This document shows, one piece after another, positions 15,974-22,622 of a stretch of 64,000 nucleotides of DNA (position 1 is the stretch's first letter; the number at the start of each line of letters is the position of its first letter). The stretch is from Reichenbachiella versicolor. GTDB lineage: Bacteria; Bacteroidota; Bacteroidia; Cytophagales; Cyclobacteriaceae. The notes beneath the pieces were generated by a model. The model was given only the letters and a program-made list of their open reading frames with translations. It made no database searches and was not told where the DNA came from. The translations under genes were made by a program, and so were the position numbers. The stretch is taken from assembly GCF_003171675.1 (NCBI RefSeq), contig NZ_QFZQ01000010.1, forward strand, positions 62,001 to 126,000, given 5' to 3'.

Positions 15974-17656
15974 TTAATTATAAAGAAGTAAAGCTTCAAT
16001 CTTTTCGGTAGTGCTTGCAGATTTGAGCTTCTTTGCCAGTTTCCCAGGATCGTTAGATTGATACTTTTTCAGTACGTCTTCTACTTTGATCACCTTCGTT
16101 TCTATCGACTTTAAACAGTCTATGTCTAGGCAGTCTTTTGCATCGGATAAATAGTAATCCATAAGTTCAGATGCCTTTTCGACAATGGGGGCATTTGCAG
16201 TATTAGAAGAGTTGTACAAGTAGTGCTTTACAATAGGATTGTTATTTTTCGTAGAGTAGTGATAGTACTTTTTGACAAGGTTGGATTTGAACTCTTTCAT
16301 TTGTCGAGCCTCTAATTCAGCTCCAGTTTCTTTCTTTGTTACCCTTCCATTTGAATACGTAGTCATTCCCGTTAAGTCTCCCGATTCGCTATAGGACATC
16401 CATTCGCCAGTTGGCTTACCATAATTAAACTTTCCTTCTTGGGCTACTTTTCCAGTTGATGGGTGATAGTATTTCCAATTTCCATGTTCTAAATAGTTCA
16501 TCTCACTCTTCTCATAAAACATACCTTTGGATACAAGTTGTCCTTCCAGTGAATATCCTTTGACAGACTCAATATAACCTTGGGTATTATGATCTATTTG
16601 GAAATACATATTGGCAGAATCAGGAGCATAGGTAATTGTGTTTGTTTTCATGTTTTTGAAAACAACCCATTGTCCAATAGGAATGCCATCACTATCCTTT
16701 TCAATACCGCCTAAGTCTTCACCTGATTTATCATAGGATGTTGATTTTACAACTTGTCCAATACCATTGAATTCAAGAATATATCTGACTTGTCCATTGT
16801 TGTAGAATGTTGATAATTCGCCTTGTCTTCTATAGCTGTTGTCAGATGAATATTTCCGATGTTCTAGAGAGGTTTTGATGCCAGTTAGAGAGTCGTAAAG
16901 AGTAACTGCATGCAAATTGCCGTCGTAAATTGTCGACTCCTTTAGAACTCCTCTATCGGTGTATTTCATGATGTTTTTGAAATAGGGAATATTAGGATTG
17001 ACTGTAAACTCACTCATCATTTCACCATTTGGATGATATGCTTTCCAATCACCAGAGTGTTTACCATCCTTCATGATTCCTTTCATCTTGATTTGACCGT
17101 TAGAATGATATAATGTTTTTAAACCTTCTTCAACTCCATCGACTAATTGATACTCAGCAATTAGGTTTCCTTTATCATCCCATTCTTTGTTCAAACCCGT
17201 TCGTTGATTTTCAGATTTGAGTTCTCCATTTCGATGATACAATTTGGCTTTGACTTGTTCACCGTACTCGTAGTAGATTTCTTGAGTGGGAATCAATCTA
17301 CCTCTATCACATGACCATGCTTTGTCCCAGCCATGTCGCTTTCCATCCTTCCAATAGGACTCCGCAGTAAGTTTACCGTAACAATCCTTTTGGGAATAAT
17401 CGGGCATGAAATAGTAGATTCGAACAACACCGTCTTGTTTACCATCATTAAATTCCTTGTATCGAATCAAATTTCCTTGAGTATCGAACTCTTTATACAA
17501 ACCATGTTTTCGATAGGGTGGTGTATCTAACGTGGTGTAGAATTCGTGGATTTTGGTTTTGTACAGATCGTAGTAGGTTTCAACCTTTCTATTTTGAGCT
17601 GTTGTTTGAAAAGTGATCATGATTATCATGATCAGTAATTGATATTTGAACCTCAT
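15974..17656 (-). CDS. secreted MORN/YwqK-type repeat protein, 560 aa
   Basis: An N-terminal signal peptide (hydrophobic LLIMIIMITFQTTAQ, cut near residue 21) is followed by many MORN_2-type repeats of the form 'xGxLKxExxYxxGKxxGxWxxYxxxGxL', for example HGLYKEFDTQGNLI, GLKTLYHSNGQIKMKG and GDWKAYHPNGEM, spread over about 50-430. The last 120 residues are helical and lack repeats. Such repeats make an extended beta sheet and are common in Bacteroidota surface or secreted proteins; some are annotated as YwqK antitoxin-like, which I do not infer here. It is cargo of the element and transcribed alone. Confidence 0.75.
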   Translation of the reverse strand: MRFKYQLLIMIIMITFQTTAQNRKVETYYDLYKTKIHEFYTTLDTPPYRKHGLYKEFDTQGNLIRYKEFNDGKQDGVVRIYYFMPDYSQKDCYGKLTAESYWKDGKRHGWDKAWSCDRGRLIPTQEIYYEYGEQVKAKLYHRNGELKSENQRTGLNKEWDDKGNLIAEYQLVDGVEEGLKTLYHSNGQIKMKGIMKDGKHSGDWKAYHPNGEMMSEFTVNPNIPYFKNIMKYTDRGVLKESTIYDGNLHAVTLYDSLTGIKTSLEHRKYSSDNSYRRQGELSTFYNNGQVRYILEFNGIGQVVKSTSYDKSGEDLGGIEKDSDGIPIGQWVVFKNMKTNTITYAPDSANMYFQIDHNTQGYIESVKGYSLEGQLVSKGMFYEKSEMNYLEHGNWKYYHPSTGKVAQEGKFNYGKPTGEWMSYSESGDLTGMTTYSNGRVTKKETGAELEARQMKEFKSNLVKKYYHYSTKNNNPIVKHYLYNSSNTANAPIVEKASELMDYYLSDAKDCLDIDCLKSIETKVIKVEDVLKKYQSNDPGKLAKKLKSASTTEKIEALLLYN

Positions 17657-17744
17657 TGTCTTTGTTTTTATACCTCGAGGTCCGAAAGGCAGGTCAGAAT
17701 CTATGATAAAAAAGAAGGGCGTGAACCTCTGCCAATACTATCAA

Positions 17745-17858
17745 CTAGCTAGGTATCGCCAAACACCTTGAGGAAATAATACAGCATACAGTATCACACC
17801 CTATATCAGGGCGTGTACGAACTGTTTCTTCCTCTAAATTTTTGGCGATTTTAGCTAG
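17745..17858. other. 114-nt structured intergenic element within a 432-bp non-coding gap
   Basis: The gap 17657-18088 holds no gene. Within it, CTAGCTA..ATCGCCAAA (17745-17763) pairs with TTTGGCGAT..TAGCTAG (17841-17858). The next inner segments also pair: GAGGAA (17771-17776) with TTCCTC (17829-17834) and ACAG with CTGT. A central hairpin pairs ACACCC (17796-17801) with GGGCGTGT (17809-17816), with one bulge or mismatch. Together this folds into one long interrupted stem. It could be a small RNA, a replication signal or a recombination site. The fold is direct; function is open. Confidence 0.5.
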
Positions 17859-18088
17859 TCAGAAACGTTAGCAACGCAATTCTTTATATGTCTATTTAAG
17901 TGACTTCTTTTCTCTTATCTATTGTACGTTTAGTTACTCAGCTAAATTAACTATTTACAAATGAATTGATTGTGAATCCTAAGTTGATTTGATGTCAATT
18001 ATATAATTAAACAAAGAAGAGCATTTAATTAAGATTTATAATTCATGTTTCTATTGACATATTCTTAGTCAATGGTTTATTTAAACAC

Positions 18089-18532
18089 ATGGATAATGTT
18101 GCAGAAATCAAACTCATATACTCTTCTAAAGTAAAACCTTCAGAACGTGCCAAAGTGATATGCCCACAAGATGCCTACAAGGTCTTCCTCGAAACTTGGG
18201 ATAGGAATCAGATTGAGTTTAAAGAGCAATTCAAGGTTATGTTACTCAATCGAGCCAATAGAGTATTGGGTATATATGTTGATTCGATCGGCGGAGTGGC
18301 AGGAACAGTCATTGAACTAAAGCATGTATTCTATGCAGCTATGAAAGCTAATGCCTGTTCAATGATTATGGCGCATAACCACCCTTCAGGTAATTTGCAA
18401 TTCAGTACACAGGATATGGCTATTACAAAGAAGGCTAAACAAATAGGACAGTTCCTAGATATCAAGGTTATTGATCATTTGATTGTTACCACAGAAGGTT
18501 ATAGATCTTCATCAGAAGAAGGTATCATTTGA
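18089..18532 (+). CDS. radC: RadC-like JAB-domain protein, 147 aa
   Basis: A RadC-family protein reduced to the JAB/MPN domain. The metal-binding set is visible: a Glu near residue 43-45 (IEFKEQFKVMLLN), H96-N-H98-P-S-G and D109. The helix-hairpin-helix part of full-length RadC is absent, as in many copies on mobile elements. The family is often called a DNA repair protein, but its biochemical role is unsettled. The 3' end overlaps the convergent serine-recombinase gene by 34 bp. Confidence 0.85.
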   Translation: MDNVAEIKLIYSSKVKPSERAKVICPQDAYKVFLETWDRNQIEFKEQFKVMLLNRANRVLGIYVDSIGGVAGTVIELKHVFYAAMKANACSMIMAHNHPSGNLQFSTQDMAITKKAKQIGQFLDIKVIDHLIVTTEGYRSSSEEGII

Positions 18533-19188
18533 GCCAATTTAGTCTTGTACAATCTAGCGACAGTTGAAGCTACAAACAGCTTACCATATCGAGTCCTCAT
18601 TCCCATCTGATTCAGTTTGTCAGTAATTGTTTGAAACGTTAATCCAGTTTTCCTTAGAGCATAGGTCATTTCCATTGCCTGGACATTTGCGGGGTGTGTT
18701 GCAGCGTTGCGTTGTCTTACTTCTAATCCTCTTTGAATAGTCTTATTTGTTAAGTTTTGGGGATTGCCCAAGCGATCGCCTCTCAACTTTTTGATTTGCA
18801 TAGCTCTTCGTGTCCGCTCAGATATCAATTCTCTTTCGTGTTGAGCAAGTACCGCCATGATACCTACAGTCAATGAATTAGCATCTGGCATATCAACAGC
18901 TCTAAAGTCAACCTCAGAATCTCTCAATTGAAATATGAAGGCTGCGTTTCTTGACAGTCGATCCAACTTAGCAATTAGTAATGTGGCATCGTTGATTTTT
19001 GAAGTCTCAATTGCCTCTTTGAGCTTAGGGCGGTTATTCTTCTTACCACTCTCTATTTCTATGTATTCTGCAACTATCGTGTCAGATGGTTTAACATAGT
19101 GACTAACCATGCTTTTTTGGGCTTCAATCCCAAGACCAGAGCTACCCTGATGTGCGGTCGATACTCTAAAATAAGTGACGTATTTCAT
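18499..19188 (-). CDS. serine recombinase (resolvase/invertase family)
   Basis: Starting at MKYVTYF (19188), the N-terminal resolvase domain has the catalytic Ser in YFRVSTAHQ (S10), with Arg at 8, and the conserved AKLDRLSRN and QHERELISERTRRA segments. A short C-terminal region of about 85 residues follows, with a probable helix-turn-helix (TFQTITDKLNQMGMRTRYG). This size fits small serine recombinases rather than large integrases. A 28-bp near-perfect dyad 62 bp upstream of the start is a candidate crossover site. It probably resolves or inverts DNA within the element; the chromosomal insertion itself is better explained by the tyrosine integrase. Confidence 0.85.
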   Translation of the reverse strand: MKYVTYFRVSTAHQGSSGLGIEAQKSMVSHYVKPSDTIVAEYIEIESGKKNNRPKLKEAIETSKINDATLLIAKLDRLSRNAAFIFQLRDSEVDFRAVDMPDANSLTVGIMAVLAQHERELISERTRRAMQIKKLRGDRLGNPQNLTNKTIQRGLEVRQRNAATHPANVQAMEMTYALRKTGLTFQTITDKLNQMGMRTRYGKLFVASTVARLYKTKLAQMIPSSDEDL

Positions 19189-19249
19189 ATTGGCGATTTT
19201 ATGTTCTATCAAATCAAACCAATCGAAATGGGATCGTGTCTACATTTTT

Positions 19250-19277
19250 CATTTTAACAACCACGGTTCTTAAAATG
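19250..19277. promoter_or_regulatory. 28-bp dyad upstream of the serine recombinase, candidate res/crossover site
   Basis: The half-sites CATTTTAA-C-AACC and GGTT-C-TTAAAATG flank a central AC (19263-19264). Twelve of thirteen positions per half are symmetric. A length of 28 bp with a 2-bp centre is the geometry of small serine recombinase crossover sites. Confidence 0.5.
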
Positions 19278-19298
19278 AAAAAAGAGCCAAAAGTGGCT
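19278..19298 (-). terminator. probable terminator of the excisionase-side operon
   Basis: On the minus strand, AGCCA-CTTT-TGGCT is followed by CTTTTTTC. The stem is short (5 bp), but it is well placed between the HTH gene (ending 19499) and the recombinase. Confidence 0.45.
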
Positions 19299-19445
19299 GT
19301 CTCACACCAAATCTATTAAACGGTTTATGTACTAAGGGCAAAATCTAGTAGACAACTACCCATCAGTCGGAAATATGGATTCAGTGATTTTGAATGTCAA
19401 GTGATATCATTTAGGCTTTGGACAGTTGATTTCAAAAAATGAAAG

Positions 19446-19465
19446 AAAACGTGTGCACCCGTTTT
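19446..19465. promoter_or_regulatory. 20-bp dyad AAAACG(n)GTGCAC(n)CGTTTT
   Basis: A palindrome with one mismatched pair, centred on GTGCAC, about 180 bp upstream of the 28-bp dyad and just past the HTH-protein stop. It could be an operator or an accessory recombinase site. The rest of 19189-19498 shows no gene. Confidence 0.4.
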
Positions 19466-19498
19466 AAATCATATGTCTATATCAATCTTAAAACTGGT

Positions 19499-19810
19499 TT
19501 AGTTGTCGAACCCCATGAAGCCTTTAATATCGAGTCTCTTGTACATAATTTTGGAAAATGGAACTTGATTGACACGTGTATAGAACCCTTTCTTTTCATT
19601 CCTCAGTACGGTTGATATGCTGCAATCCAGTATATGAGCGGCTTCTTCTAGAGTCACCAAGTCAAGGCGTTTAACTTTTGAAGAAATGGAGTCATCCAGC
19701 ATGTCATGAAAAACTTCAAGTTTCATGAGCTCGGCCATGACAGGAATTAATTCTTCTCTAATTACCAATCTTACATGTTCGGCTATCTTGTTTTCAAATC
19801 TGTCTTCCAT
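19499..19810 (-). CDS. HTH protein, probable excisionase/regulator, 103 aa
   Basis: The N-terminal 50 residues form a helix (IAEHVRLVIREELIPVMAELMKL). The rest is a MerR/Xis-type helix-turn-helix (VTLEEAAHILDCSISTVLRNEKKG) followed by a wing (YTRVNQVPFSKIMYKRLDIKGFM). This is the layout of the helix_turn_helix_17 excisionase-like proteins found with Bacteroidota integrases. It is read in the same direction as the integrase, two genes downstream, and likely assists excision or regulates the element. Confidence 0.78.
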   Translation of the reverse strand: MEDRFENKIAEHVRLVIREELIPVMAELMKLEVFHDMLDDSISSKVKRLDLVTLEEAAHILDCSISTVLRNEKKGFYTRVNQVPFSKIMYKRLDIKGFMGFDN

Positions 19811-19895
19811 CGTTTTATGATTTTAAATTGAACTTATTTGAGAACAAAAGAATTGGTTTGACCAAGAATTGAAGACTTTCAAAATGTGTATAACT

Positions 19896-20879
19896 TCAAA
19901 TAAGCTGGCTCAGAGAAACCATGCCTTTGTCGTATAGTGATCGACCATCTTTGTCTAACCTATGATGAATATGTTGGGCAAGTTTCGAATTGTGTCGGAA
20001 GTCATTAGGGATGAATGCTGCTTGTAATATTAGGAATTGCATCTCCGTAGACATATCATTTTCAACTTGGGTGTCGAAGTATTTGGCAAATTCAATCCTT
20101 GTGCCTCCAAAGAACCAATTGTAAACAGTGTTGTCAATCCTTGTCAAATTTGATTTGCTTAGGTATTCAGTTACAATATCAATGAATCTATTTGCTTGAA
20201 ACACACTGTCAATTTGATTCGCCAGTTCAGACTCAGGATCAACATCAGGTAGTGCTTCAAAAACTCCATAGATTGACTTTAAAAAGAGATATGGATTATC
20301 GAGCATCTTTTCTCTTTTCAACTCTCTTTGCTCGAATTCATATTTGGAGATTATATTCTCTTTCAAAAGATCTTCCTCAGATTGGTTCATTGAAGGTCTT
20401 TTCTTCTCTTTCCATTTTTGAGGCTTAGAGAGTGGAAGAAAGTCATTGAATCCAAATAGATTCTCCATTTGGTAAAACAAATCAGTTGATTCACCTTCAA
20501 GCTTGATCTCCTTAAAATACTTCCAAGGATATCTAATCAAACTGATCCCGTACAATGCAAGGGCATCTATCAAAGTGTACCGGTAATCTCTAATAATCTT
20601 AGATAATAGAGCATTTGGAAGAGGTTGTGTATGATTATGAGTTTCTATCTCGATAATATGCTTAATCATGTCTACCTCCTTAGAACCGTCTCTTTCTACT
20701 AGCTCTTGTAACTCCTCGTTTGACTTAGCTCTACTATTATTAATCAAGGATGGCACCTTATGCTTTTCGCCGTTATAGTCGACGGTTATATAAAATGGTT
20801 CTCCATGTGGCTTTTTGGAAAGGTCTAGCTTTCGAGGATCAAATCCACTTCGAAACGAGTAATTTATTTTTGGTTCCAT
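19896..20879 (-). CDS. element-encoded hypothetical protein, 327 aa
   Basis: Not recognised. A soluble protein lying 30 bp downstream of the integrase and 85 bp upstream of the excisionase-like gene, in the same direction. It has a charged helical middle part (KEKKRPSMNQSEEDLLKEN... near 160-195) and C-terminal helices. No nuclease, ATPase or DNA-binding motif is evident. Its place between integrase and excisionase genes suggests a role in element maintenance, but the sequence itself gives no function. Confidence 0.62.
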   Translation of the reverse strand: MEPKINYSFRSGFDPRKLDLSKKPHGEPFYITVDYNGEKHKVPSLINNSRAKSNEELQELVERDGSKEVDMIKHIIEIETHNHTQPLPNALLSKIIRDYRYTLIDALALYGISLIRYPWKYFKEIKLEGESTDLFYQMENLFGFNDFLPLSKPQKWKEKKRPSMNQSEEDLLKENIISKYEFEQRELKREKMLDNPYLFLKSIYGVFEALPDVDPESELANQIDSVFQANRFIDIVTEYLSKSNLTRIDNTVYNWFFGGTRIEFAKYFDTQVENDMSTEMQFLILQAAFIPNDFRHNSKLAQHIHHRLDKDGRSLYDKGMVSLSQLI

Positions 20880-20909
20880 TAAGGTAGTTTTTAAAGACTA
20901 CAGATTAGT

Positions 20910-22082
20910 CTATGACCATACCTTACTAAGTTCTCTATTTACCGACACATTCAAAAGCTTTGCATATTCTTGAGTTTGTTGAATCTTTTTGTGCCCCATG
21001 AGAGCTTGTACGATCTCAATTGGGATTCCGTAATTGAGAAGGTTAGTAGCAAATGAATGTCGGCTGGAATGAAATGATAATCGCTTATCAATCTTTGCCA
21101 TTTGAGCAATGATTTTCAAAAGCCTGTTTTGGTATTCATTAGAGTAGCAATTAAAGCACTTTTCAGAGGTTGGGTTTAATTGTTCGTGCTTGTCAATAAT
21201 GTCCTTTGGTTTCCCTTCAAATAATAAATGAAGAGGAATGGATAACGGTTCAGTTGTTTTCTGCATTTGGATATATAGTTGCCATTGACCGTCATCGGTT
21301 TTCATGATGTTATCCTTTCGCAGCGATTTAATGTCAGAAAAGCGGAGTGCAGTATAGACTCCAAATAAGTAAAAGTCCCTTGCTCGATCAAGTTCGGAGT
21401 TTTCATTCAATTCTAACTTTTCAATTCGTTTGACTTCATCATGAGTTAGAAATGTCTTTTTAGGAGGTACTGTTTTTGCTTTAAAACGGATAAATGGATT
21501 CTTGTTGATCTCCATATACTCTTTGTCAATTGCCAGATTGACGAAACGTTTGAACATCTTAAAATGATTGGCAACTGTATTCACATGGAGGTCTTCATCT
21601 CTAAGACACTTTTCAAATCGGCAGCATAGATCAAAGTCAATTTGACTGAAAAGAAGTTTAGAATTAAACTCGTCTAGTTTCTTTTGAAATCCTCTGTGTT
21701 GTCGAATAGTACCAGACCTCAAAGTACAATTGCTAATCTCATCTTCCACAAATTCATTGAAAGTCATATTTACCTTTCCGTTGAGGTGGTATTGTTCTAT
21801 CATCTCAAGAGAGCACTCTTTACCTCTTTCAAGTATCGATATTTCGTAATCTTGAAGCTTTTTGATCTTATCGTCTAAAATTCTATTAAGTGAAATGTAT
21901 TGAGCAAAGTAAGGTGTGACTCTACACTTTTGTGAATCCCATTGATTAGGCTCTAACCTAGTGTCTGTACTCAGAAACTTATTCCTTTTTGTATTGGGTG
22001 AATAGCACTTTATTTGAACGAGTGCCTTACCGTCTTTGCCAATTATGTTCTTTCGATTGTGAACCAATGTGTACTTTATCAT
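20910..22082 (-). CDS. tyrosine integrase, 390 aa
   Basis: A phage-type integrase with the Bacteroidota layout: N-terminal arm-binding region (KVQIKCYSPNTKRNKFLSTD region), a SAM-like core-binding domain (about 110-200) and a catalytic domain. The catalytic set is visible: Arg in GVYTALRFSDIKSL, HSSRHSFATNLL (His and Arg), GHKKIQQTQEYAKL (second His and the nucleophilic Tyr). Length is normal. It lies 230 bp from the tRNA-Arg 3' end and reads away from it, the usual arrangement for tRNA-integrated elements. Confidence 0.93.
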   Translation of the reverse strand: MIKYTLVHNRKNIIGKDGKALVQIKCYSPNTKRNKFLSTDTRLEPNQWDSQKCRVTPYFAQYISLNRILDDKIKKLQDYEISILERGKECSLEMIEQYHLNGKVNMTFNEFVEDEISNCTLRSGTIRQHRGFQKKLDEFNSKLLFSQIDFDLCCRFEKCLRDEDLHVNTVANHFKMFKRFVNLAIDKEYMEINKNPFIRFKAKTVPPKKTFLTHDEVKRIEKLELNENSELDRARDFYLFGVYTALRFSDIKSLRKDNIMKTDDGQWQLYIQMQKTTEPLSIPLHLLFEGKPKDIIDKHEQLNPTSEKCFNCYSNEYQNRLLKIIAQMAKIDKRLSFHSSRHSFATNLLNYGIPIEIVQALMGHKKIQQTQEYAKLLNVSVNRELSKVWS

Positions 22083-22155
22083 AATTCCGTTTTTTTATAC
22101 TCTGGATTCAATTATTACTACCAGCACTTATGTCTGCAATAGAATCGCAATAAAA

Positions 22156-22191
22156 CGGGTACAACGGCGGGTACAAAAATGGTACAAAAAA
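22156..22191 (+). promoter_or_regulatory. candidate integrase arm-type sites, right end
   Basis: Three closely spaced copies of GGTACAA in one orientation, starting CGGGTACAACGG, CGGGTACAAAAA and TGGTACAAAAA. A matching pair is found at the left end (1060-1082). They lie 120 bp inside the right core repeat and upstream of the integrase start. Confidence 0.5.
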
Positions 22192-22272
22192 TATGGCGGA
22201 ATATGACTTTATGTGATTTCAGGTGACATGCTTAAAATCACAGGAATCGACGATTTAGATAGTCTAGAGCAT

Positions 22273-22303
22273 AAAAAAAGGCCAAATTCGTTAGAATTTG
22301 ACC
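22273..22303 (-). terminator. tRNA-Arg terminator carried by the element
   Basis: On the minus strand, GGTCAAATTC-TAAC-GAATTTGGCC (10-bp stem with one G-U pair) is followed by seven T. It lies just inside the att core, so the element supplies its own terminator downstream of the tRNA. Confidence 0.8.
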
Positions 22304-22310
22304 TTAGTTT

Positions 22311-22330
22311 CGTGACCTCGGCAGGATTCA
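22311..22330 (+). repeat. attR-type direct repeat (20 bp) at the tRNA 3' end
   Basis: Identical to 986-1005. It covers the discriminator base, the 3' acceptor strand, the 3' strand of the T stem and part of the T loop of tRNA-Arg, so insertion leaves the tRNA intact. Confidence 0.9.
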
Positions 22331-22386
22331 AACCTGCAACCTCCTGAGCCGTAATCAGGTGCACTATTCAGTTATGCTACGAGGCC
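22313..22386 (-). tRNA. tRNA-Arg(ACG)
   Basis: On the minus strand the acceptor arms GGCCTCG (22386-22380) and CGAGGTC (22320-22314) pair with one G-U. The anticodon arm is CCTGA-TTACGGC-TCAGG, giving anticodon ACG, whose A34 is normally edited to inosine to read CGU/CGC. The T stem GCAGG/CCTGC closes a TTTGAAT loop. CCA is not encoded. The D loop has GA in place of the usual GG, and the T loop has T at position 56; these two changes could pair with each other (A19-U56). Confidence 0.95.
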
Positions 22387-22399
22387 ATCTTTGGGAGCG

Positions 22400-22407
22400 C
22401 AAATATA
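22400..22407 (-). promoter_or_regulatory. -7 element of tRNA-Arg promoter
   Basis: TATATTTG on the minus strand, 14 nt upstream of the tRNA, matches the Bacteroidota -7 consensus TAnnTTTG. A -33 element is not clear. Confidence 0.5.
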
Positions 22408-22431
22408 TAAGATCCTAGACAAGAACCTGAT

Positions 22432-22617
22432 TTACGCAGTTATAATTTTTATGATCCAAAATACTATTGATGAACTACCAAATATTTGAATCACCTTCAA
22501 TCTATACTGTTTATCTAAAAACCAAAGTACCACCCATGGTTTAAAAGCAAGTCCAACTATTAAATTGAAAAGACTGAAATAAAGGAATATGGTAGCGACA
22601 ATATGAATCGCTTCCAT
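22432..22617 (-). CDS. small two-helix membrane protein, 61 aa
   Basis: Two hydrophobic segments (about 5-22 and 46-60) flank a short loop with FKPWVVLWFLDKQYRLKV. It starts 6 bp after the infB stop in the same direction, so it may be translated at the end of the infB transcript. It lies outside the mobile element, on the chromosomal side of the tRNA. The function is unknown. The close spacing and membrane-protein-like composition favour a real gene. Confidence 0.6.
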   Translation of the reverse strand: MEAIHIVATIFLYFSLFNLIVGLAFKPWVVLWFLDKQYRLKVIQIFGSSSIVFWIIKIITA

Positions 22618-22622
22618 ATTTC

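Larger units (their letters stand above)
986..22330. mobile_element. integrative element in tRNA-Arg(ACG), about 21.3 kb
   Basis: The element is bounded by perfect 20-bp direct repeats (986-1005 and 22311-22330). The right copy overlaps the 3' end of an intact tRNA-Arg. A tyrosine integrase is encoded next to the tRNA, followed by an unknown protein and a HTH/excisionase-like protein in the same direction. A primase-helicase and a polymerase-like protein form a replication module. Cargo includes a kinase/receiver/HNH/methyltransferase operon, a RadC-like protein and a serine recombinase. No relaxase, coupling protein, type IV secretion, capsid, portal or terminase gene is visible, so transfer probably depends on another element or on natural uptake. 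The boundaries are read directly; mobility is inferred. Confidence 0.87.

Noticed and set aside
15974-17656. Toxin-antitoxin role for the MORN/YwqK-like protein
   Set aside because: It has a signal peptide and no toxin gene beside it; the YwqK antitoxin label rests only on repeat similarity.
17745-17858. Miniature transposable element (terminal inverted repeats)
   Set aside because: No target-site duplication flanks the arms and no second copy was noticed in the window.
17745-17880. Integron attC site (a GTTAGC lies just to the right of the stem)
   Set aside because: The matching RYYYAAC box at the left end is missing and no integron integrase is present.
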